Below, one piece after another: positions 1-8,655 of a stretch of 63,978 bases of DNA. The notes under the pieces are model-generated. The model did no database searches and had not been told where the DNA came from. It saw nothing but the letters and a program-made list of their open reading frames with translations. This stretch comes from an uncultured Lachnospiraceae bacterium (GTDB taxonomy: Bacteria > Bacillota > Clostridia > Lachnospirales > Lachnospiraceae): contig CANQOK010000008.1 in the NCBI GenBank assembly GCA_947625465.1, positions 1-63,978 of the forward strand, written 5' to 3'. Position 1 is the stretch's first letter. Each line of letters opens with the position of its first letter. The translations under genes and the position numbers were made by a program.

Positions 1-90
1 AATATCTGCAATTTTCAAGGTTCATCTGAGCCTATTTTTTTCGACTCAGTTTTTCATAGCTTACTTGACACTACCGTCAGATAATTAGCG

Positions 91-762
91 TTATTCCCCT
101 AATTTATATCCCAATCCCCTTACCGTCCGAATATAGCGCGGATTCTGCAGATCGTCCTCGATCTTATCCCGCAGCCGCTTAATATAAACGGTCAGGGTGT
201 TATCATTGACATATTCTCCGGCGATATCCCAGATTTCCATTAACAGCTTTTCCCGGGAAAGCACCGCGCCTCTGTTGTTAAAGAACACCAGCAGCAGCCG
301 GTATTCCAGTGCGGACAGAAAAATCTCGCTGCCGTTTTTTATCACCTGCGCCTTCACAGTATCTACAGCCAGCCCGTCATACTCCAGCACCGGCTGCGTT
401 TTCCCCGTCCGGCGCAGCACACTCCTGATCCGGGATATCAATTCCCGCGGGCGAAACGGCTTGGGGATATAGTCGTCCGCGCCCAGATCCAGTCCGGTCA
501 CCACGCTGTATTCGTCTCCGGACGCCGTCAAAAAAATTACGGGACAGTCTGTCATCTGCTTTACCGCCGAACAGACTGCGAATCCGTTGCCGTCCGCAAG
601 AGAAATATCCAGAAGCAGCAGATCATAACTCTGCTGTCCGATCTGCGCAAGCGCCGCCTGCTGACCGGTCGCCGCATCCACGGTAAATCCCTCCGTGCGC
701 AGAAACGCGGTCAGATTTTCTATGATCTGTTTATCGTCTTCCACCAACAAAATACGCGGCAT
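91..762 (-). CDS. OmpR/PhoB-family response regulator
   Basis: A two-domain response regulator of 223 aa, the usual length for the family. The receiver domain (about 1-115) keeps the acidic pair D9/D10, the phospho-acceptor D52 in LLLLDISLADG, T79 and K101 in the IPKPF motif. The C-terminal winged helix (about 125-222) ends in the typical VRGLGYKL. It should be phosphorylated by a membrane histidine kinase and bind DNA as a dimer. No kinase gene is visible; if one is a partner it lies beyond the left edge. Only 9 bases separate its start from the pncB stop upstream, so it may be cotranscribed with pncB. The Shine-Dalgarno is weak. Regulators of this subgroup often control ABC transporters acting on cell-wall antibiotics, but that is inference. 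Confidence 0.93.
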   Translation of the reverse strand: MPRILLVEDDKQIIENLTAFLRTEGFTVDAATGQQAALAQIGQQSYDLLLLDISLADGNGFAVCSAVKQMTDCPVIFLTASGDEYSVVTGLDLGADDYIPKPFRPRELISRIRSVLRRTGKTQPVLEYDGLAVDTVKAQVIKNGSEIFLSALEYRLLLVFFNNRGAVLSREKLLMEIWDIAGEYVNDNTLTVYIKRLRDKIEDDLQNPRYIRTVRGLGYKLGE

Positions 763-771
763 ACCGTTCCA

Positions 772-2223
772 CTACCCTTCGTACCGGTTCAACAATTCCT
801 GCTTCATCGCATACAGCTTATCGCTCAGATCCACATGAACTCTGTGCGGATTTATAAGACGTCTCGTCTCATCCCACATGGTATTCTGCTCTTCCATACA
901 ATAAGCGCGGATATCCATAGCTTTCGGCGATTCATAGGTGCATACGCCCCGGATAAAAATGGGCTTCATCAGTTCCCGTACCTCGTAAGTGCCGCCCTTT
1001 AACAATGTCCGCTTCCAGGTCTCAACCGGATCAAAGATCCGCAGATCCTGACCGGCGTCAAATTCCTCGCCTACCAGCGCGATCAGATCCGCGATGATCT
1101 TATGAGTTTCCTTATCGTACAGCCGGAATACCGTCTTGTTTCCCGGATTGGTGATCTTCTCGGAGTTCTCAGACAGCTTGATCTTCGGCGTAAAATCATC
1201 CTTCTCCTTATCCCAGATCGCGGCCAGCTTGTACACGCCGCCAAATGACGGACAGTCCTTAGAGGTAATCAGATTGGTACCCACGCCCCAGGACGTGATC
1301 TTGCAGCCCTGCGTCTTTAAGCTGTCGATCAGAAATTCATCCAGGTCGTTGGAAGCGGAGATCACCGCGTCCGGAAATCCGGCGTCATCCAGCATTTTCC
1401 GTGCTTTCTTCGATAAATACGCCAGATCACCGCTGTCTAACCGAATGCCGTAGTTGGGCATCGCGTATCCCATTTCCCGCATTTCTTTAAAGACACGGAT
1501 CGCATTGGGTACGCCGCTTCGTAAGGTATCATATGTATCTACCAGCAGGATCATGGCGTCTGGATACTGCATCGCATAGGTCTTGAACGCCGTATATTCA
1601 TCTTCAAAACTCATGATCCAGCTGTGCGCATGGGTTCCTTTTACCGGAATGTCGAATAACTGTCCGGTCAGTACGTTGGAAGTCCCAATACAGCCGCCGA
1701 TCACTGCGGCTCTGGCCCCGTAGATCCCTGCGTCCGGTCCCTGCGCACGGCGCAAACCGAATTCCATGATCCCGTCTCCCTTTGCCGCGTAGACGACCCG
1801 GGACGCTTTCGTCGCGATCAGGCTCTGATGGTTGATAATGTTTAAGATCGCCGTCTCCACCAGCTGCGCCTCCATAATGGGCGCAACCACTTTCACCAGC
1901 GGCTCTCTGGGAAATACCACGGTTCCTTCGGGGATCGCATAGATATCGCCCGTAAAATGATAGGAGCTTAGATAATCCAGAAAATCCTCTTCAAAAATAC
2001 CGAGTCCGCGCAGATATTCGATATCTTCATAGGAAAAGCGCAGTTCCTTGATATATTGGATCAGCTGCTCCAGCCCGCAGGCAATGGCATAACCGCCGTT
2101 ACAGGGATTCGTGCGGTAAAAAGCGTCAAATACAACCCGTTCGTTGGATTTGGTCTTAAAATATCCCTGCATCATCGTCAATTCATATAAATCCGTCAGT
2201 AATGTTAATTTTCTCTCAGCCAT
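772..2223 (-). CDS. pncB: Nicotinate phosphoribosyltransferase
   Basis: Converts nicotinate, PRPP and ATP to nicotinate mononucleotide in the Preiss-Handler route of NAD salvage, in the cytoplasm. The 483-aa product has the family's N-terminal LLTDLYELTMMQGYF segment, the central GTHAHSWIMSF loop with the active-site His region, and RLDSGDLAYL in the phosphate-binding barrel. Length fits the long Firmicutes type. I chose the ATG at 2223 (MAERKLTLLTDLYE) over an in-frame start 11 codons upstream because homologues begin near this motif and purine-rich AAAGG/AGGCAG stretches precede it. It follows two membrane-protein genes on the same strand (18 bases after the nearer one). Confidence 0.95.
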   Translation of the reverse strand: MAERKLTLLTDLYELTMMQGYFKTKSNERVVFDAFYRTNPCNGGYAIACGLEQLIQYIKELRFSYEDIEYLRGLGIFEEDFLDYLSSYHFTGDIYAIPEGTVVFPREPLVKVVAPIMEAQLVETAILNIINHQSLIATKASRVVYAAKGDGIMEFGLRRAQGPDAGIYGARAAVIGGCIGTSNVLTGQLFDIPVKGTHAHSWIMSFEDEYTAFKTYAMQYPDAMILLVDTYDTLRSGVPNAIRVFKEMREMGYAMPNYGIRLDSGDLAYLSKKARKMLDDAGFPDAVISASNDLDEFLIDSLKTQGCKITSWGVGTNLITSKDCPSFGGVYKLAAIWDKEKDDFTPKIKLSENSEKITNPGNKTVFRLYDKETHKIIADLIALVGEEFDAGQDLRIFDPVETWKRTLLKGGTYEVRELMKPIFIRGVCTYESPKAMDIRAYCMEEQNTMWDETRRLINPHRVHVDLSDKLYAMKQELLNRYEG

Positions 2224-2245
2224 TCTGCTGCCTGCCTTTCTGCTT

Positions 2246-2929
2246 TCAATCAGCAAATAATTTCAGTTTTTTTGTATAACTGTACATGCGGACGCTGTAA
2301 TAGACCAGAGCGCCCACACAGCCCAGACTCCCGATCATGAAAAAGATCTGAACCAGATCCAGTGCCCGAAACACCGACAATATGTATGTTACAACCGCGC
2401 TTGCCGCATAGAGCTGAAACGCGAACTGCAGATCCTGCTCCAACTCCATATACAGATAAGCGTCTACCTGTTTCCCCATAGCCTTCGCTATGGAAAACAG
2501 CATGGCGGCCTCCAGCAGGATTTGGATCAGGATCAAACCGATCAGAAGATACGTTCCGGTCTCCTGGTTGGAAACAAACAAAAACGGCTCTGCCTTCAGC
2601 GCGATATAACATACCGCCGATCCCAGCGCCAGCTTTGCCGCCAGAGGAAACCGGCGGTGATACTGCCGCAGTGAAAAACAGCCCCAGGCGATCAGGCACA
2701 GGCCGATCACGGTCAGCGGACATTCCACGCCCAGGAAATCGCCGCTCAGCCCGTTTTCGATTGTTGAGATCCCGAAGCTGCGCAGTCCGTCCGTCAGGAC
2801 AATTCCCGGGTAAGATTTCCCCAGCAGCAGTTCCACGCCAAACCAGCTGCAGAGTTCCGTCAAAAAGCGGATGAACATCTCCGCGCCTGCCAGGATCAGA
2901 CCGATAGAGATTTTATATACTTCTTTCAT
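2246..2929 (-). CDS. Polytopic membrane protein of unknown function
   Basis: I do not recognise a family for this 227-aa protein. It has about five or six hydrophobic segments (near 8-30, 60-85, 95-115, 120-145, 175-195, 200-220) with short charged loops and a basic C-terminus (YTKKLKLFAD). Its ATG overlaps the last 17 bases of the upstream membrane-protein gene, and a GAGG lies 9 bases before it inside that gene, so the two are probably translationally coupled and may form one complex. No signal peptide distinct from the first membrane span is seen. Confidence 0.75.
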   Translation of the reverse strand: MKEVYKISIGLILAGAEMFIRFLTELCSWFGVELLLGKSYPGIVLTDGLRSFGISTIENGLSGDFLGVECPLTVIGLCLIAWGCFSLRQYHRRFPLAAKLALGSAVCYIALKAEPFLFVSNQETGTYLLIGLILIQILLEAAMLFSIAKAMGKQVDAYLYMELEQDLQFAFQLYAASAVVTYILSVFRALDLVQIFFMIGSLGCVGALVYYSVRMYSYTKKLKLFAD

Positions 2930-3905
2930 CTTTTTGATCCTCTTGATCCGCTTCCACGATCACCTTCTGTGCAGTCTGCTCTCTGGCGCCCGCGCCGTCT
3001 TCTGTCTGTTTGGATGCGTAGTGATATTCTTCCATCAGCATTTCCTTCTGATTCTCTTCGTTTCTCAGTTCCGCAGCCAGATCTTCCATGGAAACCGGCC
3101 GGTACCCTACGATATATTCCCGCAGTACAAAGATCCGGAACAGGTAAAATACGGTGGCAAATAAAACAATGATATTATATGTGGTAGTCAGCCTCTGCAG
3201 CAGCACCCAGGTAGTCAGCGCCACGCAGGATGAGCAGACCAGAGATACAAACCAGCCGATATAAATGGCGTTCCGGTCCTGTTTAAACTGAATCCCGCGC
3301 AGGGTATCGCAGACACCGACTATAAAACAGTAGCCGATCAGCATCCGGGCGGTAAACGCCGCGATCCCGATCACAAACACCAGATAACAGAGAACGATCC
3401 CGTTAAACAGAAACGGAAGGACATATTTCACCGCATCCAGCACAAACGCGATCACTGCCGTCATCATTCCCACGGAAAACATCTTAGGTCTGGCCTTAAC
3501 CAGCTTTGAAATAAACGGACTTCTCCGCTTATCCGGATACTTCCGGACCAGCACCAGCCGTTCCACTGCCATCTTCTTCATGGCGATAAACGCCAGGATA
3601 TATCCGATAAAATCACTGATGACATCGATCCGGACGCCGGTAAAATGGATCCCGCTCACAAAATTCTCCTGTGTCATCGGATTATACATTTCCTCTTTGG
3701 CGGCGCCGTAATGCTGATTCAGCGTATATAACTGAAATTCCCAGCCGCTGTGCTCGTAATCGATCTGATAGGCCGGATAAAAATTGCCGATATTCACGCT
3801 CATATCCAAAGTGATCAGCGCAATGGCAATGAACAGCAGGATCAGGCACTTCATGTTCCTGCCGGCAGCCTCCGTATCGATTTGCTTTGTTCCAGTCACA
3901 TCCAT
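2913..3905 (-). CDS. Polytopic membrane protein of unknown function
   Basis: A 330-aa hydrophobic protein with no recognised family. A short cytoplasmic N-terminus (MDVTGTKQIDTEAAGRN) is followed by about six membrane segments and a strongly charged C-terminal tail rich in Glu, Gln and Asp (EELRNEENQKEMLMEEYHY and onward). I chose the ATG at 3905 because a good GGAGG lies about 9 bases upstream; a longer in-frame reading to 3992 has no ribosome-binding site and would cover the promoter region. It is first in a row of minus-strand genes (this one, a second membrane protein, pncB, the response regulator) and diverges from malQ. Confidence 0.75.
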   Translation of the reverse strand: MDVTGTKQIDTEAAGRNMKCLILLFIAIALITLDMSVNIGNFYPAYQIDYEHSGWEFQLYTLNQHYGAAKEEMYNPMTQENFVSGIHFTGVRIDVISDFIGYILAFIAMKKMAVERLVLVRKYPDKRRSPFISKLVKARPKMFSVGMMTAVIAFVLDAVKYVLPFLFNGIVLCYLVFVIGIAAFTARMLIGYCFIVGVCDTLRGIQFKQDRNAIYIGWFVSLVCSSCVALTTWVLLQRLTTTYNIIVLFATVFYLFRIFVLREYIVGYRPVSMEDLAAELRNEENQKEMLMEEYHYASKQTEDGAGAREQTAQKVIVEADQEDQKDERSI

Positions 3906-3982
3906 AGGTTCTTCCCTCCATACTGAATTCTCCGCTCTGAATAAAACTCTCCGGGCAATATCGAGCTTATTTTTTACACTAT

Positions 3983-4011
3983 ACTCTACCACACTTTTTT
4001 CTCATTTTCAA
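3983..4011 (-). promoter_or_regulatory. Sigma-A-type promoter for the membrane protein/pncB row
   Basis: On the minus strand TTGAAA (4006-4011), a 17-base spacer and TAGAGT (3983-3988) lie about 80 bases upstream of the start at 3905. The -10 is imperfect; a second possible -10 (TATAGT) lies just downstream with poorer spacing. Confidence 0.45.
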
Positions 4012-4049
4012 CAAACTCACTTTATTTTCACACTTTTTATGGGAAATCC

Positions 4050-4078
4050 TTGCGAAAATTTTTTCCGTATTATATAAT
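4050..4078 (+). promoter_or_regulatory. Sigma-A-type promoter for malQ-plsC
   Basis: TTGCGA (4050-4055), a 17-base spacer and a consensus TATAAT (4073-4078) lie about 100 bases upstream of the malQ start. It diverges from the candidate promoter at 3983-4011. Confidence 0.65.
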
Positions 4079-4158
4079 ATTTTCGGAGCGTCTCAAATCG
4101 TCCTGACGGCAGATGCGAAGCCGGATTTTCGCTTTTCCCCGTCAGTACCGCGCAAACG

Positions 4159-4171
4159 CTCCGGAACGGAG
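4159..4171 (+). promoter_or_regulatory. Hairpin carrying the malQ Shine-Dalgarno
   Basis: CTCCGGAACGGAG forms a 5-bp stem with a GAA loop, and its 3' arm is the GGAG ribosome-binding site 7 bases before the malQ ATG. Near-identical elements sit before plsC (5697-5709) and tadA (53655-53667), with base changes that keep pairing. Confidence 0.55.
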
Positions 4172-4178
4172 ATTATTT

Positions 4179-5693
4179 ATGAGTGAATTTTATAAAAATC
4201 ACAAACGGCGCATGTCCGGCGTCCTGGCGCACCCCACTTCATTTCCCTCTCCTTACGGAATCGGCGATCTGGGACAGGGCGCTTATGATTTTATCGATTT
4301 TCTGGTGAGATCCAAGCAGACGCTGTGGCAGGTCCTGCCGCTGGGCCCCACAGGCTATGGGGACTCTCCTTATCAGTCTTATTCTTCCTTTGCCGGGCAG
4401 ACCTTATGCATCAGTCCGGAACGAATGGTGACAGACGGACTGCTCACAGAGGCGGATATCGCCGATCCGCCGGTTTCGTTTTCCGACAAGGCGGATTACG
4501 GTTCTGTTATCTGGTACAAGACCAAGCTGTATCAAAAAGCATATGAGAATTTTCAGCTGCTGGACAGACACTGTGATTTTATCCGCGGATATCAGGCGTT
4601 CTGTGAGGAACACAGATCCTGGCTGGAGGACTTTGCTCTGTACGCGGCCCTGAAGGAATACAACGGCGGCAAACCCTGGCTGGAATGGGAGGACGATCTG
4701 CGGGTTCCCAATACGCTGGTCATTTCTCACTATCAGAGCCAGCTGAAGGATTCCATTACTTATTTTAAATTTTTACAGTACTTATTTTACAAGCAGTGGT
4801 TTGAGTTAAAAAATTACGCCAACGACAGGGGCATTTTCATCGTAGGCGATATTCCTATTTTTGTGGCGCTGGACGGCTGTGATACCTGGGCAAACCAGTC
4901 CCTGTTCCAGCTGGATTCCCGCGGGTTTCCTACCGTGGTATCCGGAGTCCCGCCTGATTATTTCAGCGCGACCGGACAGCTCTGGGGCAATCCGCTGTAT
5001 GACTGGGATAAGATGCGGCATAACCATTACGACTGGTGGATTCACAGGATCAAGCACCAGCTGCATCTGACAGACTATCTGCGCATCGATCATTTCCGGG
5101 GATTTGAGGCTTACTGGGCCGTTCCCTACGGAGAGACCACCGCGATCAACGGCACCTGGAAGGCCGGCCCCTATATGGACTTTTTCTATGCGCTTCGCAA
5201 CGCCTTAGGCGATAATCTCCCGATCTTCGCGGAAGACCTGGGTGTGATCACGCCGGAGGTTGAGAAGCTGCGGGACGATTTCCACCTGCCGGGCATGAAG
5301 ATCCTGCAGTTTGCGTTTGAGGATTTAAACGACAATCATTTCCTTCCGTATAACTATCCGGAAAACTGCATCTGCTACACCGGTACCCACGACAACGATA
5401 CCACGCTGGGCTGGTACCAAAACGCCCGTCCGGAATGCCGGGAAAAGGTCAGAGCTTATATGAATACCAACGGCACGGACATCGCCTGGGATTTTATCCG
5501 CCTGGCTCTGTCAAGCCCTGCCAGATATGCGGTCATTCCGCTGCAGGATATTCTGGGCTACGGTTCGGAAGCGCGCATGAACATACCGGGCCGGGCGGCA
5601 GGCAACTGGCAGTGGCGCTATCCTGACGGCGCCCTGACCGACAAACTGGCTGACCGTCTGGGAGACCTGACCGCATTATACAGCAGAGCGTAA
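4179..5693 (+). CDS. malQ: 4-alpha-glucanotransferase (amylomaltase, GH77)
   Basis: Transfers alpha-1,4-glucan segments between maltodextrins, for starch and maltodextrin use or glycogen metabolism, in the cytoplasm. The 504-aa product has the GH77 signatures: the N-terminal HPTSFPSPYGIGDLGQGAYD, the nucleophile Asp in YLRIDHFRG, the acid/base Glu in IFAEDLG and the third carboxylate in GTHDNDTT. Length matches bacterial MalQ. I chose the ATG at 4179 because it has a GGAG 7 bases upstream; an in-frame start 22 codons earlier lacks one. It is first in a plus-strand set with plsC and a small membrane protein. No other maltodextrin gene is adjacent. Confidence 0.95.
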   Translation: MSEFYKNHKRRMSGVLAHPTSFPSPYGIGDLGQGAYDFIDFLVRSKQTLWQVLPLGPTGYGDSPYQSYSSFAGQTLCISPERMVTDGLLTEADIADPPVSFSDKADYGSVIWYKTKLYQKAYENFQLLDRHCDFIRGYQAFCEEHRSWLEDFALYAALKEYNGGKPWLEWEDDLRVPNTLVISHYQSQLKDSITYFKFLQYLFYKQWFELKNYANDRGIFIVGDIPIFVALDGCDTWANQSLFQLDSRGFPTVVSGVPPDYFSATGQLWGNPLYDWDKMRHNHYDWWIHRIKHQLHLTDYLRIDHFRGFEAYWAVPYGETTAINGTWKAGPYMDFFYALRNALGDNLPIFAEDLGVITPEVEKLRDDFHLPGMKILQFAFEDLNDNHFLPYNYPENCICYTGTHDNDTTLGWYQNARPECREKVRAYMNTNGTDIAWDFIRLALSSPARYAVIPLQDILGYGSEARMNIPGRAAGNWQWRYPDGALTDKLADRLGDLTALYSRA

Positions 5694-5696
5694 ACG

Positions 5697-5709
5697 CTTC
5701 GGAACGGAG
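5697..5709 (+). promoter_or_regulatory. Hairpin carrying the plsC Shine-Dalgarno
   Basis: CTTCGGAACGGAG lies between the malQ stop and the plsC ATG. Compared with the malQ copy, one C is replaced by T, giving a G-U pair in the RNA, so the stem is kept. The 3' arm GGAG is 5 bases from the ATG. Confidence 0.5.
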
Positions 5710-5714
5710 AACAC

Positions 5715-6443
5715 ATGATTCGATTGATCATTATCGCAATTTTTTTAGTTCTATATTTTTTACTCAGCATTATCCCTTTCGGGATCCTCTGGGTGATCGG
5801 AAAGTTCAACATGGACTGGCGAAACCGCATCAGCCGCAGGATCGTCCAGGGCGGTTTCTGGATCGTGATCTTTTTATCCGGCGTCAAACTGGACGTGTCG
5901 GGAAAAGAAAACATTCCCACCGATACCGCCGTATTATATGTGGGCAACCACCGCGGATTTTTTGATATCGTAACCGGCTATACCCAGCTTCCCGGACCGA
6001 CCGGCTACGTCTCCAAAAAGGAGATCCGCAAGGTCCCGTTCCTGCGGGTATGGATGCATTATATTAACTGCCTGTGGCTGGACCGGGAGAATCTGCGGGA
6101 AGGCGTAAAGACGATCCTGGCAGGCGTTGAGCAGTTAAAAAGCGGCGTTTCTGTTTTTGTCTATCCGGAAGGAACCCGTTCCAAGGACGGTCAGCTTCTG
6201 GAATTTAAAGAGGGCGCTATGAAGATGGCACTGAAAGCCAACGTACCGATTATGCCCGTGGCTTTCTTCGGGACCTCCCGGATCTTCGAGGATCAGTTCC
6301 CCAAAGTCCGTAAGGGAACCGTTACCATCCATTTCGGCAAACCCATTTATCCCGATCAGCTGGAAAAAGCGGATCAGAAACGGCTTGGCGCTTATACGCG
6401 GGACGTGATCGCGCAAATGCTGGAGGAGGGCCCCGAAGTATAA
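5715..6443 (+). CDS. plsC: 1-acyl-sn-glycerol-3-phosphate acyltransferase
   Basis: Acylates lysophosphatidic acid to phosphatidic acid in phospholipid synthesis, at the inner face of the membrane. The 242-aa protein has an N-terminal membrane span (about 1-27), the catalytic HX4D motif in GNHRGFFD, the VSKKE segment, the substrate-binding YPEGTRSKDG motif and the VPIMPVAFFG block. Length is typical of PlsC. It begins 21 bases after the malQ stop, so the two are cotranscribed even though no metabolic link is obvious. Confidence 0.92.
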   Translation: MIRLIIIAIFLVLYFLLSIIPFGILWVIGKFNMDWRNRISRRIVQGGFWIVIFLSGVKLDVSGKENIPTDTAVLYVGNHRGFFDIVTGYTQLPGPTGYVSKKEIRKVPFLRVWMHYINCLWLDRENLREGVKTILAGVEQLKSGVSVFVYPEGTRSKDGQLLEFKEGAMKMALKANVPIMPVAFFGTSRIFEDQFPKVRKGTVTIHFGKPIYPDQLEKADQKRLGAYTRDVIAQMLEEGPEV

Positions 6444-6574
6444 ATTTTTCAGGCTGACGGAAAAGTATTGCGATTTCTTTTGGAAAATGATAGAATATGC
6501 CGTGTGCCGCTTATCCGCGCACAGCTTTACAAAATTTTTTCAGGCGCTTGCCGCGCTTTAGAATGGAGGTTATG

Positions 6575-7051
6575 ATGGGAACATTTTGGACAGTTTTGCT
6601 GATCGTGCTGGTCGTACTGGTTGTCATTGTCGGTGTTCTTTATTTCTTAGGAAAGAGGGCTGAGAAGAAGCAGGCGGAATCTCAGAAGCAGATGGACGCT
6701 GCCGCGCAGACCATGTCGTTTTACATTATCGATAAAAAGAGGATGCCGTTAAGAGACGCCAACCTGCCGAAAGTGGTAGTTGACAATACGCCGAAGTATT
6801 TACGCCGGGCGAAGATGCCGATTTTAAAAGTGAAGATCGGTCCGAAGATCATGAATCTGATCTGCGACGCCAAGTTATATGAGACGCTGCTTCCGAAAAT
6901 GGAAGTAAAGGCTACCGTCAGCGGTATCTACGTTTCCGCCGCGCGGCGGATCCGCGGGCCGGTTTACGAACCGCCTAAGAATAAAAAGGAACAGCGGAAA
7001 CGACGCCGGGAAGAACGGAAACAGGAAAAAGCGAAAGCAAAGGCAAAATAA
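6575..7051 (+). CDS. Single-span membrane protein with basic tail
   Basis: A 158-aa protein of unknown function. Residues about 4-25 form one strong transmembrane helix. The soluble part contains a compact domain (about 45-130) and ends in a very basic, low-complexity tail (runs of K, R, E and A from about 130 to the end) that could bind RNA or acidic lipids. I chose the ATG at 6575: the GGAGG at 6565-6569 is 5 bases away, whereas the ATG at 6572 is only 2 bases away. It is followed by a strong terminator. Small YneF-like or preprotein-translocase-like membrane proteins look similar in layout, but I see no decisive motif. Confidence 0.7.
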   Translation: MGTFWTVLLIVLVVLVVIVGVLYFLGKRAEKKQAESQKQMDAAAQTMSFYIIDKKRMPLRDANLPKVVVDNTPKYLRRAKMPILKVKIGPKIMNLICDAKLYETLLPKMEVKATVSGIYVSAARRIRGPVYEPPKNKKEQRKRRREERKQEKAKAKAK

Positions 7052-7080
7052 AATCTACATAGAACAAAGCGATTCTAAAA

Positions 7081-7124
7081 AATATTGGAGTATATGGCTG
7101 AAACATATGCTCCAATATTTTTTT
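7081..7124. terminator. Bidirectional intrinsic terminator
   Basis: A 16-bp stem (7081-7096 with 7104-7119, one G-T wobble) with a 7-base loop is followed by a T run on the plus strand. A-rich sequence before it gives a T run on the minus strand. It ends the malQ-plsC set and the convergent murI set. Confidence 0.9.
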
Positions 7125-7125
7125 A

Positions 7126-7166
7126 GCCGCCTGTATCTGCTATATACCATAACAAATACAGGCGGC
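7126..7166. repeat. Second inverted repeat beside the terminator
   Basis: A perfect 11-bp inverted repeat (7126-7136 with 7156-7166, GCCGCCTGTAT and its complement) with a 19-base spacer. No T run follows on either strand, so it is not a terminator by itself. Confidence 0.6.
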
Positions 7167-7231
7167 ATGCTCCGCTTTTTGGCTCCTTCCCGCATGGGCG
7201 GCAGGGCGTTTCCGCAATAAAACATTATGTT

Positions 7232-7672
7232 TTAATCCAGGGAGATCTCTCCCTTGGGTTTTGCCGACAGCAGGATCTCCCGTCTTGCCACAAAATCTCC
7301 GTTAATATGCAGCAGATAGGTGATCTGCGCTTCCAGCAGGTTTTCCTCCAGCAGGACATGGATCTTCTCCGTATTGACCAGCAGCTCCATTCTGCCGACC
7401 GGCGTATCCAGATATCCGCCGTTTGCGTCTCCCTCTTCAAAAACCATATAGGAGTTCATGTCTCCACGCCGGGAAATCTCCACTCTGCCTTCCTGGAGCT
7501 TAATCAGGCTTTTGATCCGCTCCGAATAATCCTCCGAAACCTCCTCAAACATCAGGTAGTGCTTCCCCAGTACCTGATAGTATGTTCCGGGGGTAATGAT
7601 CTTCACCTGGTCCCGGTCGTCGTCCTCAAATTCCTGCAATCCCTCAATCGTGATAAAAATCTCTTTCTCCAA
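7232..7672 (-). CDS. DUF1934 (YwiB-like) domain protein
   Basis: A 146-aa beta-rich protein that fits the DUF1934/YwiB family, a calycin-like barrel of unknown ligand. Visible features are the N-terminal IFITIEGLQ strand, the GTYYQVLGKHYLMFEE hairpin and the closing ITYLLHINGD segment. Length matches the family. It begins 21 bases after the murI stop and is probably the last gene of that unit before the terminator. In Firmicutes ywiB often sits near argS or cell-wall genes; its role is unknown. Confidence 0.75.
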   Translation of the reverse strand: MEKEIFITIEGLQEFEDDDRDQVKIITPGTYYQVLGKHYLMFEEVSEDYSERIKSLIKLQEGRVEISRRGDMNSYMVFEEGDANGGYLDTPVGRMELLVNTEKIHVLLEENLLEAQITYLLHINGDFVARREILLSAKPKGEISLD

Positions 7673-7693
7673 ACTGCTCCTCCATTTGCGTAT

Positions 7694-8530
7694 TTACTGT
7701 GCTTCATATTCCTCAATCGGGATCTGCACAGTACAATCGATACTAAACGGCAAAATCGAATCCGCAAACGAACGGAACCTGGACGCGTCGTCGCTGACAT
7801 AAAATTGATAAGCGTCCCTGGTCGGTTCTGAAAGCCCGGTATGCAAAAGGTCCTGTTTCGCCAGCATATCCCGCAGTTCCACCGCTGTTTCATACGCGGG
7901 ATTCACCAGCTTCACCTGATCCCCCATGATTCTGCCGATTGTGCTCCGTAACAATGGATAATGGGTACACCCCAGGATCAGGGTGTCAATGTTCTCCCGC
8001 TTCAGTCCGTCCAGATACCGGCCCGCGATCTCGTCTGTCACCGCGTCATGGAGCAGGCCTTCTTCCACCAGCGGCACAAACAGGGGACACGCCCTGCCGA
8101 TCACCGTAAGCTCCGGATTCAGTTCGTGAATATAATCCGAATACACCTGGCTCTTAATGGTGCCTTCTGTCCCGATAATTCCGACCCGTCCGTTTTTCGT
8201 CACGGAAACCGCCGTTTTCGCTCCCGGCTTTACCACGCCGATGATCGGTTCCGGAATCTCCCGTCTCAAAGTTTCCAAAGCGTATGCGCTGGCCGTATTG
8301 CAGGCAATGACGATCGCCTTCACTTGTTTTGTATGCAGGAAATGTACGATCTGCCGGGAAAACCGGATAATGGTATCTCGGGATTTACTGCCGTACGGAA
8401 CCCGCGCCGTATCCCCGAAATAAACCAGTCTCTCATTGGGCAGCAGCCGCATGATTTCCCGCATGACCGTCAGTCCGCCTACGCCGGAATCAAAGATCCC
8501 GATGGGCGCATGCTTGGTATCCATATTCAT
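7694..8530 (-). CDS. murI: Glutamate racemase
   Basis: Makes D-glutamate for peptidoglycan in the cytoplasm. The 278-aa product begins with the hallmark IGIFDSGVGGLTV and carries both catalytic cysteines, in VIACNTASA and LGCTHYPLL, and the GDTARVPYG substrate loop. Length is normal. The ATG at 8530 has GGAG 7 bases upstream. It diverges from spoIIR with about 125 bases between the starts. Confidence 0.96.
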   Translation of the reverse strand: MNMDTKHAPIGIFDSGVGGLTVMREIMRLLPNERLVYFGDTARVPYGSKSRDTIIRFSRQIVHFLHTKQVKAIVIACNTASAYALETLRREIPEPIIGVVKPGAKTAVSVTKNGRVGIIGTEGTIKSQVYSDYIHELNPELTVIGRACPLFVPLVEEGLLHDAVTDEIAGRYLDGLKRENIDTLILGCTHYPLLRSTIGRIMGDQVKLVNPAYETAVELRDMLAKQDLLHTGLSEPTRDAYQFYVSDDASRFRSFADSILPFSIDCTVQIPIEEYEAQ

Positions 8531-8594
8531 TGTTACTCTCCATTCTGATCTTTTTCATTATTTTACTATTTTCCGGGCAATTATGCAAGTATAT

Positions 8595-8622
8595 GTTTAT
8601 TTCCCCGGTTTCCGGCAATACT
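8595..8622 (+). promoter_or_regulatory. Candidate sigma-F promoter of spoIIR
   Basis: GTTTA (8595-8599), a 14-base spacer and GGCAATACT (8614-8622) match the forespore sigma-F pattern GYWTA then GGNRANAMT as I recall it. spoIIR is sigma-F-dependent in Bacillus. The spot is 34 bases upstream of the start codon. Confidence 0.55.
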
Positions 8623-8655
8623 GTGGATAACAAAATAAGGAAAGGAATGTTAATT

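Noticed and set aside
1-25. Possible start of a next gene on the minus strand (ATG at 25)
   Set aside because: Only eight codons are visible and the upstream sequence has no convincing ribosome-binding site.
7126-7166. Hairpin as a second terminator
   Set aside because: The stem is good but neither side has a T run; kept only as an inverted repeat.
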